Part shown: positions 1-9,290 of the stretch, piece by piece
Layout: the number at the start of each line of letters is the position of its first letter
Position numbering within the stretch: the first letter of the stretch is position 1
From: Marinobacter nanhaiticus D15-8W
Lineage (GTDB): Bacteria; Pseudomonadota; Gammaproteobacteria; Pseudomonadales; Oleiphilaceae
NCBI RefSeq assembly: GCF_036511935.1
Contig: NZ_AP028878.1
Span: 4,154,001 to 4,218,000, forward strand
Reading direction: 5' to 3'
DNA length: 64,000 bases
Notes under the pieces: generated by a model
Databases searched by the model: none
Seen by the model: the letters and a program-made list of their open reading frames with translations, nothing else
Told to the model about the DNA's origin: nothing
Position numbers and translations under genes: made by a program

Positions 1-1
1 G

Positions 2-367
2 GACAAGCGACTGCGTCACTGGCAACAGGTGGCCATCAGTGCCGCCGAACAATGCGGACGCGCTCGGGTGCCCGATATCGAACCGGTCGCTACGCTTGCA
101 GACTGGTTCGCGGTAACCGGTAACGAAGATCTTAGACTGGTGCTACATCACCGTACCCCGCAGTCTCTTGCCGGGCTGGACAGGCCCCAAACGTTGGCGC
201 TGCTGGTTGGGCCGGAAGGTGGGCTAAGCGATGAAGAGATCCAGGCGGCGGAGGCGGCCGGTTTCCTGCCCGCAGCGCTAGGGCCGCGAGTGCTTCGAAC
301 CGAAACGGCGCCGGTAGCGGCTTTGGCCATTTGCCATTGGTTGTGGGGCGACGGGCAGAAGGATTAG
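2..367 (+). CDS. rsmE: 16S rRNA m3U1498 methyltransferase RsmE, C-terminal part (cut by window start)
   Basis: This is the last ~121 codons of RsmE, the SPOUT-class enzyme that methylates N3 of U1498 in 16S rRNA using S-adenosylmethionine. The reading frame is open from base 2, so the gene begins outside the window. The GTG at 29 is internal. The visible part contains the SAM-binding trefoil-knot signature LLVGPEGGLSDEEI and the later GPRVLRTETAPVAAL motif, both diagnostic of the family. The following 400 bases hold only repeats, so nothing points to an operon with the efflux genes downstream. Identification is firm; only the N-terminal PUA-like part is missing. Confidence 0.95.
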   Translation, partial: DKRLRHWQQVAISAAEQCGRARVPDIEPVATLADWFAVTGNEDLRLVLHHRTPQSLAGLDRPQTLALLVGPEGGLSDEEIQAAEAAGFLPAALGPRVLRTETAPVAALAICHWLWGDGQKD

Positions 368-423
368 GTTCTTTGTGGATAAAGGTACCGCACATAACGC
401 ATCCTGAGCCTTAACAGACAGGG

Positions 424-669
424 GCGCCTGTCGGCGCCTCCGAAGCTGAAGAGGGTGTTGCAAAACGTAGCGAGCGAAGGCTAGGCAAGGCGGAAATTCG
501 CGAAAAAGCGCAGTTTACTGGTAGTAAATGAGCATTTTGAGCGAATTTCCAACGCCGCATGGCCGAGCGCAGTAGTTTTGCAACACCCTCTGAAGCGTCG
601 GCTACATTTTTCGGAACCCTCGAGCGTGTAGCAGATGCTTTAGCTTCTGAGTAGCCCGCAGGGCTACCG
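424..669 (-). repeat. Dispersed imperfect palindromic repeat, interrupted by a 140-bp insertion
   Basis: Bases 424-450 and 591-669 together form one copy of a repeat that occurs in opposite orientation at 38.6-39.0 kb. When the 140 bases between them and one TGAA are removed, the joined sequence CTCCGAAGCTGAAGCGTCGG matches the reverse complement of the 38.76-kb copy exactly. Similarity continues through CTCGAGCGTGTAGCAGA and AGCTTCTGAG. The two halves of the repeat are roughly complementary, so RNA from it could fold. No protein is likely here; open frames crossing it are incidental. Confidence 0.85.
451..590. mobile_element. 140-bp palindromic MITE-like insertion with TGAA target duplication
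   Basis: The element begins GAGGGTGTTGCAAAAC (451-466) and ends with the exact reverse complement (575-590). The interior is also an imperfect palindrome (GGAAATTCGC near 492 pairs with GCGAATTTCC near 541) closing on TTTACT-GGT-AGTAAA at 514-528. It carries no gene. TGAA lies directly on both sides (447-450 and 591-594), and the empty site is seen in the repeat copies at 38.6-39.0 kb. This fits a non-autonomous element moved by a transposase elsewhere. A structured-RNA or REP-like role is also possible. Confidence 0.8.
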
Positions 670-768
670 GGTGATCGGGAAAGCACGATAGTTCCAAGCA
701 AGACGATACGGTGTGCACCCGATATTGCCGCACCACTACAACGATAACTGTTCCAGAGAGTTTCGGTC

Positions 769-2037
769 GTGCGAAAAACCAACCGTTTTTGGGCCAGGCG
801 CCGCCTGCTGCCCCTCGTCCTTATTGTTATCGCGATTGCGGTCGTGGTGGCGCTGTTCAGGCTCAAGCCTGCACCTCCCGAAGCCACGGCCGAAGAAAAG
901 GCCTGGCCTGTCCAGACCTCGGTGATCGAATCCGCCGCACGCTCGCCGCAACTACGTTTGCTGGGCCGTATCGAGACTCCCTACCAGTCCACCCTGAGCG
1001 CCGCCGTTACGGCTAATGTCGAAGCCCTACCGGTGCTCGAAGGCCAGGCGGTCGACCAGGGCGATATCATCATCGAACTGGAAGACACCGAAGTGGAACT
1101 GCTGCGGGCGCAGCGCCAGGCCGATGTGAACGAACTGCAGAGCCAGATCAAGCAGGAACAGAACCAATTCAAGGCTGACCAACGCCTACTGGAGCGCGAA
1201 AAGGCGCTGGTCGCTATTTCACAGCGCGCGCTGGATCGTGAAAACCGCCTGGAAGCTTCCAACCTCAACAGCCGTGCCCGTATCGACCAGGCTCAACAGG
1301 CCCTGCAGTCCGCGGAAATTTCACTGGTGAACCGGGAGCTGGCGGTCGCCAATCACGAAAGCCGGCTGCAATCCCTTGAGGCCCGTCTGGCTCGGGCTAA
1401 GGCCCTACTCGAGCAAGCCAAGCTCGACCTGGAACGCACTTCAATCCGGGCGCCCTTTGCTGGCGTGGTCACTGACATTCAGGTCAGCCCCGGTGAGCGG
1501 GTACGTCCCGGTGAGGTCCTGGCAAGCCTCTATGCCACCGACAACCTGGAAGTACGCGCCCAGATCCCCATGCAGCGCGTGGGTGTGGTCCAGCAAGCCC
1601 TGGCTGACAAGGCCAGCCTGACCGCGACCACATCGATCACGGGCGATCCCTACGAACTCCTGCTGGCCCGACTTTCCGGCCAGGTCAATCCGGGGGCCGG
1701 CGGTGTGGATGGCTTGTTCCGGTTTGCCGACGAAACACCGTCCGCCGCCCTGAACCGCACGCTGGACCTGACCCTGGAACTGCCGCCGCAGTCCAACCTG
1801 TTTTCCGTACCGGTCTCGTCATTGTACGACGAGCACACGCTATACCGTATCTCCGAAGGCAGGCTCGAGTCGGTCGATGTGACGGTCGTCGGTGATCGCT
1901 TTGGCGACGGTCGTCAGAGCCTGCTCGTGCGTTCCAAACAACTCAAGACCGGCGATCGTATTCTCACCACTCAGCTACCCAACGCCATCAGCGGCCTCAA
2001 GGTCACCGTGATGAATCCGGGAGCCGACCATGGCTGA
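769..2037 (+). CDS. RND efflux periplasmic adaptor (membrane fusion) subunit
   Basis: The 422-residue HlyD/AcrA-type adaptor would link an inner-membrane RND pump to an outer-membrane channel. A basic N-terminus and one hydrophobic segment (about residues 12-30) make a membrane anchor with no lipobox. Residues ~75-105 are the first lipoyl half, ~110-225 a long coiled-coil hairpin rich in Q, E, R and L, followed by the second lipoyl half (SIRAPFAGVVTDIQVSPGER) and a beta-barrel domain. The start is GTG at 769 with AGAG upstream. Its last 8 bases overlap the pump gene, which implies translational coupling. Substrate is unknown, and no outer-membrane partner is adjacent. Confidence 0.88.
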   Translation: MRKTNRFWARRRLLPLVLIVIAIAVVVALFRLKPAPPEATAEEKAWPVQTSVIESAARSPQLRLLGRIETPYQSTLSAAVTANVEALPVLEGQAVDQGDIIIELEDTEVELLRAQRQADVNELQSQIKQEQNQFKADQRLLEREKALVAISQRALDRENRLEASNLNSRARIDQAQQALQSAEISLVNRELAVANHESRLQSLEARLARAKALLEQAKLDLERTSIRAPFAGVVTDIQVSPGERVRPGEVLASLYATDNLEVRAQIPMQRVGVVQQALADKASLTATTSITGDPYELLLARLSGQVNPGAGGVDGLFRFADETPSAALNRTLDLTLELPPQSNLFSVPVSSLYDEHTLYRISEGRLESVDVTVVGDRFGDGRQSLLVRSKQLKTGDRILTTQLPNAISGLKVTVMNPGADHG

Positions 2038-5000
2038 AGATCCCGGCCAACACCGTAACGACATCCTCGGCCGTTTCGCCCAACACAAGGTCGCCGCCAA
2101 CCTGCTGATGCTGATCATGCTGCTGGCGGGCATCTATGCCCTGAGCGGCCTGAACCGCCAGTTCCTGCCCAACTTCGCCACCGACTTCATTACGGTCACC
2201 GTGGTCTGGCCCGGCGCCAGCGCCGAGGACGTGGCCCGTTCCATCACTACGCCGTTGGAACAGGAGCTGCGCAATCTTGATAACGTGAAGGAGATGCGCT
2301 CCACCTCTACCCTCGGCTACGGCAACATCGTAATCGAGTACGAGGAAGGCACGGACATGGGCATCGCCCTGGACCAGGTGAACGAGCATGTCGGCCTGGT
2401 GCGCAACCTGCCCAGCGATGCCGAACGCCCGGAAATCAGCAAGTATATCCGCAACGAACCGATCGCCACGGTCATCCTCACCGGCCCCGCCCGCCTTGAA
2501 GCCCTGCGTCCCATGGCCTACCGCTTCGAGGACGAACTGCTCAACCGCGGGGTCGCGAAGGTCGAGCTGACAGGGCTACCCGATCGGGAAATTGCCATCG
2601 AGGTGGACAGCGAAAACATCGCTGACCTGGGAATGTCGCTGCCTCAACTGGGCCAGCGTATCGTTGGGCAGAGCCAGGACATACCCGCCGGCACTGTGGG
2701 CGATGAGGAATCCGCCCGTGAAATCCGCAGCCTGGAAAAGGGGCGCACCGCTAGCCAGTTCGCCAACATGGCCATCATGACCACGGCGGATGGACGACGC
2801 CTGACCCTGGGCGATGTGGCAGAGATCACCCTGCGCCCCAAGGACGATGCGGTCGAAGTCTTTTATCAGGGCCAACCCGCCGTGCTCATGCAACTTCAGC
2901 GGGCGGAAACCAGCGACGCCCTGAATTCTGCAGGGATCATGCAGCAATGGCTGGGGGATACGCGCCCGTCGCTGCCCCAGGATATCCAGCTCATCGTGTT
3001 CGACGAGCAGTATGAGCTGATCGTCGACCGTATCAACCTGCTGCTGAAGAACGGCATCGGCGGACTGATCCTGGTCGTCGGCATCCTGTTTATCTTCCTC
3101 AACGGCCGCATTGCCTTCTGGGTAGCGGCGGGTATCCCTATCTCGTTCATGGGTACGTTGGCGATCCTCTGGATGAACGGCGGCAGCATCAACATGGTCA
3201 GTCTGTTCGCGCTGATCATGGCTTTGGGGATTATCGTCGACGACGCTATCGTCGTGGCGGAAGACGCCATGACCCACTACCAGCGCGGAGAGCGATCGCT
3301 GCAGGCTGCCGAGGGCGGTGCGCGACGGATGTTGGTGCCGGTCATGAGTTCGTCGCTGACAACCATTGCCGCCTTCCTGCCGCTGATGCTGGTGAGCGGG
3401 ATCATCGGTCAGATTTTGCGGGATATTCCCTTCGTGGTGATCTGCGTGATCATCGCGTCGCTGATCGAGAGCTTCCTGATCCTCCCCGGGCACCTGCGGT
3501 CCTCGTTCCACAAGCACCACCATCGGGAGGAAGGCCCATTGCGCAAGAAGCTGGACCGGGGATTCAATCGCTTCCGCGACAATTATTTCCGGCCCATGGC
3601 AGAGTGGAGCCTGAGCAACCGGGGCACGGTCATCGTGGCTACGGGATGTGCGCTGTTGATCAGCCTGGCCATCGTCGTTTCCGGACATGTCCGTTTCACC
3701 TTCTTTCCCACCCCGGAGTCATCACGCATTGTTGCCAGCGTTAAATTCGCGGCCGGCACACCGCCTTCGGACGTAAAATCCTACGGGCGCTTAATGGAAG
3801 ACATTCTCTGGGAGACGAACAGTCAGTTGAAGGACGAGCGCGACCTCGTGAAAGTGGCCGTGCTGCAACTTAATCGCGGGTCATTCGACGGTGGCGTCTC
3901 CATCGAACGCGGCGAACAGTACGCCATGGTGACCGTGGAGCTGGTCACACCGGATGCCCGCAGCGTGCGCAACCCCGAATTTATCGCCGCCTGGCGCAAG
4001 GCCTTGCCGCAACTGGCGGGTGTAGAGCAACTATCGATTACCAGCCCCCAAGGCGGCCCACCGGGCAAACCGCTCGACGTGTTCATTTCCGGGGCCGATG
4101 CCGCGACGCTGAAGGATGCCGCCGAATCCCTGAAAGAAGACCTGCGCAATTACGAAGGCGTCACCGATATTCTTGACGACCTGCCCTACGGCAAGCAGCA
4201 GTATATCTTCACCCTGACTCCCCTGGCGCAATCCCTCGGTCTGACCATCGATGATGTTGGTCGTCAGATGCGGGCTGCGTTGGATGGTCAGCTGTTGCAG
4301 GTCTTCTATGACGCCCACGACGAGGTGGAGGTGCGGATCATGCTGCCGGAGGCCGAACGCAACCTGCAGCGTACGCTGGACACGCTCCCCATCGTCACGC
4401 CGACGGGAGACACCACACCACTCGCCAACGTCATCAACCTGGAATCCCGCCGTGGCCTGGCATTGTTGCGTCATACCGATGGTCAGCTGGGGGTCCACGT
4501 TACCGCCGATGTGGACCCGACCGTGACCAACGCCAACCAGGTGATTGCCGATCTGCAGCAGGATGCCATCGACGAACTGGAGAGCACGTACGGCGTGAAC
4601 ACCCGCTTCGAAGGCAAGGCGGAAGAGCAACGGGAGACGGGCCAGGACATGATGGCGGGAGCCTTGATTGGCCTGGCACTGATCTACATCATCCTGGCGT
4701 GGGTCTTCGGCGCCTATACCTGGCCCCTGGCGGTGATGATCGCTATTCCCTTCGGCCTGTGCGGCGCCATCCTGGGCCATTTATTGCTCGGCATCGACCT
4801 GACCATCCTGTCTCTGTTCGGTATGTTCGGCCTGTCCGGCATCGTGATCAACGACTCGATCATCCTGGTGACCTTCTACAAGGAACTCCGGGCCGGCGGC
4901 ATGCCCGTGCGTGAAGCGCTGGTGGAGGCGGCCTGCCAGCGTCTGCGTGCAGTGCTGCTGACGTCACTGACCACCATCAGCGGGCTGCTGCCTCTCTTGT

Positions 5001-5185
5001 TCGAGACCTCCCTGCAAGCCCAGTTCCTGATTCCCATGGCGGTGAGCATCGCCTTCGGCCTGGCGGTGGGTACCTTCCTGATCCTGCTGGTGGTACCGGT
5101 ATTGCTATCGCTGATCGAGGGCGCTTCGAACCGCCTGCAACGGGCGAGGGACAATCGCGCAAAGATCTCCGAACAGCAAGGCTGA
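2030..5185 (+). CDS. RND-family efflux transporter, inner-membrane pump (AcrB/HAE-type)
   Basis: The 1051-residue protein has the full RND architecture: 12 membrane helices and two large periplasmic loops. Helix 4 carries the proton-relay pair in GIIVDDAIVVAEDA. The equivalent helix-10 segment reads GIVINDSIILVTFYK, so the lysine of the classical AcrB GLSAKNAILIVEF motif is replaced. This sets it in the 'VND' subgroup rather than with AcrB/MexB. It overlaps the adaptor gene by 8 bases, and no outer-membrane factor follows, so a TolC-like channel encoded elsewhere is probable. Export of toxic compounds or lipids is an inference; substrate cannot be read from sequence. Confidence 0.9.
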   Translation: MAEDPGQHRNDILGRFAQHKVAANLLMLIMLLAGIYALSGLNRQFLPNFATDFITVTVVWPGASAEDVARSITTPLEQELRNLDNVKEMRSTSTLGYGNIVIEYEEGTDMGIALDQVNEHVGLVRNLPSDAERPEISKYIRNEPIATVILTGPARLEALRPMAYRFEDELLNRGVAKVELTGLPDREIAIEVDSENIADLGMSLPQLGQRIVGQSQDIPAGTVGDEESAREIRSLEKGRTASQFANMAIMTTADGRRLTLGDVAEITLRPKDDAVEVFYQGQPAVLMQLQRAETSDALNSAGIMQQWLGDTRPSLPQDIQLIVFDEQYELIVDRINLLLKNGIGGLILVVGILFIFLNGRIAFWVAAGIPISFMGTLAILWMNGGSINMVSLFALIMALGIIVDDAIVVAEDAMTHYQRGERSLQAAEGGARRMLVPVMSSSLTTIAAFLPLMLVSGIIGQILRDIPFVVICVIIASLIESFLILPGHLRSSFHKHHHREEGPLRKKLDRGFNRFRDNYFRPMAEWSLSNRGTVIVATGCALLISLAIVVSGHVRFTFFPTPESSRIVASVKFAAGTPPSDVKSYGRLMEDILWETNSQLKDERDLVKVAVLQLNRGSFDGGVSIERGEQYAMVTVELVTPDARSVRNPEFIAAWRKALPQLAGVEQLSITSPQGGPPGKPLDVFISGADAATLKDAAESLKEDLRNYEGVTDILDDLPYGKQQYIFTLTPLAQSLGLTIDDVGRQMRAALDGQLLQVFYDAHDEVEVRIMLPEAERNLQRTLDTLPIVTPTGDTTPLANVINLESRRGLALLRHTDGQLGVHVTADVDPTVTNANQVIADLQQDAIDELESTYGVNTRFEGKAEEQRETGQDMMAGALIGLALIYIILAWVFGAYTWPLAVMIAIPFGLCGAILGHLLLGIDLTILSLFGMFGLSGIVINDSIILVTFYKELRAGGMPVREALVEAACQRLRAVLLTSLTTISGLLPLLFETSLQAQFLIPMAVSIAFGLAVGTFLILLVVPVLLSLIEGASNRLQRARDNRAKISEQQG

Positions 5186-5330
5186 GCGTCGGCACCCTGA
5201 CTATGATCCTGCTGACTTTCCCGCGCCGCGCCACTGTCATTGACAGCGCAGTGGGCGGCAAAGATGATGCGTGGATCCGATCCGGCCTCCCACAGCCTGG
5301 CGAAAGCTGCCTGAACGAGTAGTCACATCC

Positions 5331-6560
5331 ATGAGCGAGCTGCTGCACAACGTTGAATTCTGGCAATACCTCAGCATCCCGGTCGTTGCCGCCGTCATTG
5401 GCTGGGTGACCAACTGGCTGGCTATAAAGATGACGTTCTACCCGCTGGAGTTCGTCGGTATCCGCCCGATCTGGGGCTGGCAGGGCATTATCCCGTCCAA
5501 AGCGCGCAAGATGGCCGCCAAGAGCGTGGATGCCACCATCGCCAAGATTGGCACGGTGCAGGAAATCTTCGACCAGATCGACCCCCATGTGCTCGCCGAA
5601 TATGTCATCCACAATGTCGAGCCACGCACCGAGGAGTACGTCGACGAATTGATGTTGAAGGAGTACCCGACCTTTTGGGAAAACCTCCCTTCGTCGGCCC
5701 GCAACATGGTCTATGAGCGCGTGCGCAAGTCTACGCCGCAGCTCGTGGACAATCTCGTGGATGACCTATCGGAGAATATCGAGGGCCTGCTCGATATCAA
5801 GGGCATGGTGATCGATCGCCTGGCAGCCGATAAGAGACTGCTCAACCAGATCTTCCTGGAATGCGGCGATAAGGAATTCCGGTTTATCGTCAATTCCGGT
5901 TTCTACTTCGGGTTCCTGTTCGGCCTGGTACAAATGGGCGTGTGGTATTTCTACCAGGCCTGGTGGGTGCTGCCGTTCTTCGGTCTGCTGGTGGGTTGGG
6001 CGACCAACTGGATCGCCCTCAACGTTATCTTCCGGCCGCTGGAGCCGCGCAAGATCGGGCCATTCAAGCTGCAGGGGCTGTTCCTCAAGCGCCAACGAGA
6101 GGTGGCCGAATCCTTCTGCCATATCGTCACCCACGAGATTCTGACCGTGGGCAACATTATCAACGCCATCCTCAATGGCCCCAACGGCGAGCGTGCCAGG
6201 AACATGGTGAAGAAGCACATCAAGCCGCTGGTGGACGAAACCGCGGGTATGGGCAAGGCCCTCACGCAAGTGGCTTTCGGCCCCACCGGCTTCGCCACGT
6301 TGAAGAACAAGGTGGGTGAAAAGGCGCTGGAGATCTCCTCCACGTCATTCAACAACCCCGTGTTCGAGAAGGACCGTGCCGAGGCCGTGGAGAAAATCAT
6401 GGTGGAGCGGATGATTGCGCTGTCATCCGCGGAATTCCAGGACCTGCTGCGCCCCTGCTTCCAGGAGGACGAGATCAAGCTGATCCTGGTCGGGGCGGCA
6501 TTGGGCTTTGCCGCCGGTGTTGCGCAATTCGTATTTGTCTTCGGCCAACAGCTGTTCTGA
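5331..6560 (+). CDS. DUF445 family membrane protein
   Basis: This 409-residue protein belongs to the DUF445 (YheB/YjiN-like) family, whose function is unknown. A hydrophobic N-terminus contains GWVTNWLAIKMTFYPLE, and a central membrane stretch contains the related GWATNWIALNVIFRPLE, so the protein looks like an internal duplication around two GWxTNWxA motifs. A last membrane segment ends the protein. The start at 5331 was chosen because the family begins at this hydrophobic region; the frame stays open 20 codons upstream. A nested inverted repeat (GAACTGG at 6559, CCAGTTC at 6601) overlaps the stop codon and may act in termination. Confidence 0.85.
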   Translation: MSELLHNVEFWQYLSIPVVAAVIGWVTNWLAIKMTFYPLEFVGIRPIWGWQGIIPSKARKMAAKSVDATIAKIGTVQEIFDQIDPHVLAEYVIHNVEPRTEEYVDELMLKEYPTFWENLPSSARNMVYERVRKSTPQLVDNLVDDLSENIEGLLDIKGMVIDRLAADKRLLNQIFLECGDKEFRFIVNSGFYFGFLFGLVQMGVWYFYQAWWVLPFFGLLVGWATNWIALNVIFRPLEPRKIGPFKLQGLFLKRQREVAESFCHIVTHEILTVGNIINAILNGPNGERARNMVKKHIKPLVDETAGMGKALTQVAFGPTGFATLKNKVGEKALEISSTSFNNPVFEKDRAEAVEKIMVERMIALSSAEFQDLLRPCFQEDEIKLILVGAALGFAAGVAQFVFVFGQQLF

Positions 6561-6753
6561 ACTGGACGCCCGGGCTGGTAATGCCAGTCGGGAGAAAACG
6601 CCAGTTCCGGACCACACTGTAGAAAGACGTAAAATCATCCGCAGCCCTCTTCTTGAGATCTCAAGCCCTGTCGTAAACTCCTAACCAACAACACCAAGCA
6701 TTGCGCCCCAGTGGTGCTATTTTAATGGACACGACTTTCTGAGGGCCGAACGG

Positions 6754-7791
6754 ATGTGGCGCCTGTTCAGTTGGCTGAAACCGAAAGCACCAGAAAAACA
6801 GGCGGTGACACGTCGCGAATCCGGGCTGCTGAATCCCGCCAATCCGAATATCGATGACGAGGAAGAAACCCACGCCGCCCTGAGGCAGTTGGAAAACCAT
6901 CTGTTCTGCTGGCTGCTCGACGCCAGCCCGGCCCAGGTCGAGCGGGACACGGCCCACGCGCCAGTCATTCTCGAGGCGCTGCAACAGCGCGTTATCGATA
7001 ACGGCTTGGCGGAGCTACCGCGCCAGCCTGCGGTACTTCCCATGCTCATGCGCGCGCTCTCCAACGACAACGTCAGCCGTAAGGAACTCTCGGAAATCAT
7101 CCTCTCGGACCCGGCGCTGACCGACCAGTTGCTGCATATGGCCAACAGCCCGTTCTTCCTGCCCGGCGAGCAGCATATCGAGTCTGTCGAACATGCCATC
7201 TTCCTGCTCGGGATCAACGGTGTACGCAGCGTGGCCTCGGCGGCAGTAGTGCGCCCGATGATGACTGCCCGCAGCAGCCAGGAAGCCTTGTTCGCGCAAC
7301 GGGTATGGCGGTGGGGGCTGGCCTGCGCACGCTCCGCAGAACTTATTGCCGATGCCCGCGGGGGCGACGGCAATGCCTTCTTCCTGGTAGGGCTACTGCC
7401 CTCGCTGGCCTACATTACGATCCGGCGGGAAGTCGCCCGTCTATACAAATCCGAATGCCCGGGCGTGGCGATGGAGCCGGCAGTCATGCGGTCGGCCCTG
7501 CGCAGCTGTGACTGGGCGACGGCGCAGATCGTCGCCACCAAGTGGGAGCTGCCGCCGCGCTATCACGCCTACCTGCTGACCGCGGAACGACCGGCGCCGC
7601 AAAGCGAGCACACCCCGCTGAACGACGGCATCATCCTGGGGACACGGGAGGTGCTGCGTCACGCCCAACAACGCAACCTGCCCGAGGACCAACTGGTCGC
7701 AGCGCTGCAGATGGATCCGGACCAGTTCCAGACGATCCGCAATGCCCTGGTCAATATGTTGCGGAACGGCGCAGCGCCCAAACCCCGCTGA
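6754..7791 (+). CDS. HDOD domain protein
   Basis: The 345-residue cytoplasmic protein has an HDOD domain at about residues 85-275. Its start matches family members in LPRQPAVLPMLMRALSND, followed by DPALTDQLLHMANSPFF. HDOD proteins lack the catalytic metal site of true HD phosphodiesterases and usually act as scaffolds in signalling or motility control. GAGGG precedes the ATG. The gene converges on the YihY-type gene with only one base between the stop codons. No second signalling domain is visible, so its partner is unknown. Confidence 0.8.
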   Translation: MWRLFSWLKPKAPEKQAVTRRESGLLNPANPNIDDEEETHAALRQLENHLFCWLLDASPAQVERDTAHAPVILEALQQRVIDNGLAELPRQPAVLPMLMRALSNDNVSRKELSEIILSDPALTDQLLHMANSPFFLPGEQHIESVEHAIFLLGINGVRSVASAAVVRPMMTARSSQEALFAQRVWRWGLACARSAELIADARGGDGNAFFLVGLLPSLAYITIRREVARLYKSECPGVAMEPAVMRSALRSCDWATAQIVATKWELPPRYHAYLLTAERPAPQSEHTPLNDGIILGTREVLRHAQQRNLPEDQLVAALQMDPDQFQTIRNALVNMLRNGAAPKPR

Positions 7792-7792
7792 A

Positions 7793-9100
7793 TCAGTCCC
7801 GGCGCGGTTTGAGCAGCTCTGCCATGGTTCTCGTGTCGCTGCAGTTGGGGAGCGGTGAAAGGTCGTCCGGCAACACCTTGGGCAGGCGCCGCACCAGGCG
7901 CTCCTCGTCGGTACGGATAACCGCGAGGATCTCCTCGATGCTGATCAAATCCAGCGCACGGGCCGGCACGAGGCCGTCCCCTTCAGGCCCAGCCAGCATG
8001 AGCAGCCCGCCGCGAATCAGCTTGTCACTGATCTTGCGCGACACTTCGGCGGGAATACCCATCTCCTCCTCAAGCTGTTCCTGCTGGGGCGTCGCCTTGC
8101 CCTCACTGAAGGGCTTGCACACCATCCACATCATCACCAGCGCCACCTGCTCCTGCAGCTCGGGAGATACCCTCACCTCACGACGCTTGGAAATCGCCCG
8201 GGGATTCTGGATGTAGAACACAAGGCTGGAACCGACCAACAGCACCAGCCAGTTCAGGTAGAGCCAGATCAACAGGATGATGCCGATGGCGAAACTGGAA
8301 TAGATTGCCTCATACCGGGCCGATCCTGCGACGAAGGACGCAAAAAGCATACTGAGCGCCTGCCAGGACACCCCGGCAATGACCCCGCCGATCAGCGCGT
8401 ACTTGAATCCAACCTTGGTGTTGGGCATGAACACGTACATGAACGTGAACGCCAATACGACGATGAAGAAGGGAGTGAAGCGGCTCAGGAACAGCACCAC
8501 GGTGCCCAGGGGCTCTATCGCGATCAGCGTCTGGACGACCGTCGAGGAGAAAATGGTCGCCGTGATCCCGACCGCCAACACCATCATCAGTGGGCCGATC
8601 ATGATAACGCTAACGTAGTTGCTGAACCGCTGCGTGAGCGAGCGCATCTGCGGCACCCGCCAGATGGTATTGAAGGCAAACTCGATCTTCTGCACCAGCG
8701 AAATGACGGTGTAGATCAGCAACGCAAGGCCTACCGAACCCAGCACGCCCACCTTGATGTTATCGACGAACTCGAGAATCTTGTTCGCCATATCGATCCC
8801 CTGGGGACCCATGGGCTCGAAGAACTGGTACAGGAAAGGCTGGATACGCTGGTGCACATCCATGGCCTTGAGCACCGAGAAGCTCAATGCCAGCAGCGGC
8901 ACGATACTGAGGAGGGTTGTGTAGACCAGGCTCATGGCATGCAGCGTGAGCTGGCCGTTAATCACATCCCGGGCCACCGCGTAGATGACCCGTCCGGCCC
9001 TATAGAGGGCAATCCAGGGCATTTTCCTGGGGGGGTTCGGATTGGCCAGGATCCATTGTTCCAAGGCCTCAACACGTTCCTTGATTGGGCTTAGGCTCAC
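7793..9100 (-). CDS. YihY/BrkB-family inner-membrane protein
   Basis: A 435-residue member of the family once misnamed ribonuclease BN (YihY/virulence factor BrkB). About six hydrophobic segments lie between residues ~45 and 290, with conserved features such as SLVYTTLLSIVPLLALSFSVL and a YxxxxxAFGIILLIWLYLNW-like region near 260. A C-terminal ~140-residue cytoplasmic extension is soluble and charged. Function is not established. The start is GTG at 9100. An AGGACG/CGTCCT inverted repeat at 9152-9166 sits upstream. Confidence 0.83.
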   Translation of the reverse strand: MSLSPIKERVEALEQWILANPNPPRKMPWIALYRAGRVIYAVARDVINGQLTLHAMSLVYTTLLSIVPLLALSFSVLKAMDVHQRIQPFLYQFFEPMGPQGIDMANKILEFVDNIKVGVLGSVGLALLIYTVISLVQKIEFAFNTIWRVPQMRSLTQRFSNYVSVIMIGPLMMVLAVGITATIFSSTVVQTLIAIEPLGTVVLFLSRFTPFFIVVLAFTFMYVFMPNTKVGFKYALIGGVIAGVSWQALSMLFASFVAGSARYEAIYSSFAIGIILLIWLYLNWLVLLVGSSLVFYIQNPRAISKRREVRVSPELQEQVALVMMWMVCKPFSEGKATPQQEQLEEEMGIPAEVSRKISDKLIRGGLLMLAGPEGDGLVPARALDLISIEEILAVIRTDEERLVRRLPKVLPDDLSPLPNCSDTRTMAELLKPRRD

Positions 9101-9290
9101 AAAAACGCTCTCGGTCTGGGTTGGCGATTACCCTTTAGGGCTTACCGGTGGAGGACGATACGTCCTGTGCCGCGTCACCGATTGCCAGTATGGCGCATTT
9201 CCTGCCGAGTCAGAAATGGCCCATGTTGCAACTATCGAAAAATTCACGGTTTATGCCGCGGTATTGAAACCAGCCCAGGGGCTATTACCC

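Noticed and set aside
411..887. 158-codon minus-strand frame near the left end
   Set aside because: Runs through the repeat, the palindromic insertion and the start of the adaptor gene; no protein similarity.
2576..3688. 370-codon open frame antisense to the first RND pump
   Set aside because: Shadow of a conserved pump gene; composition-driven.
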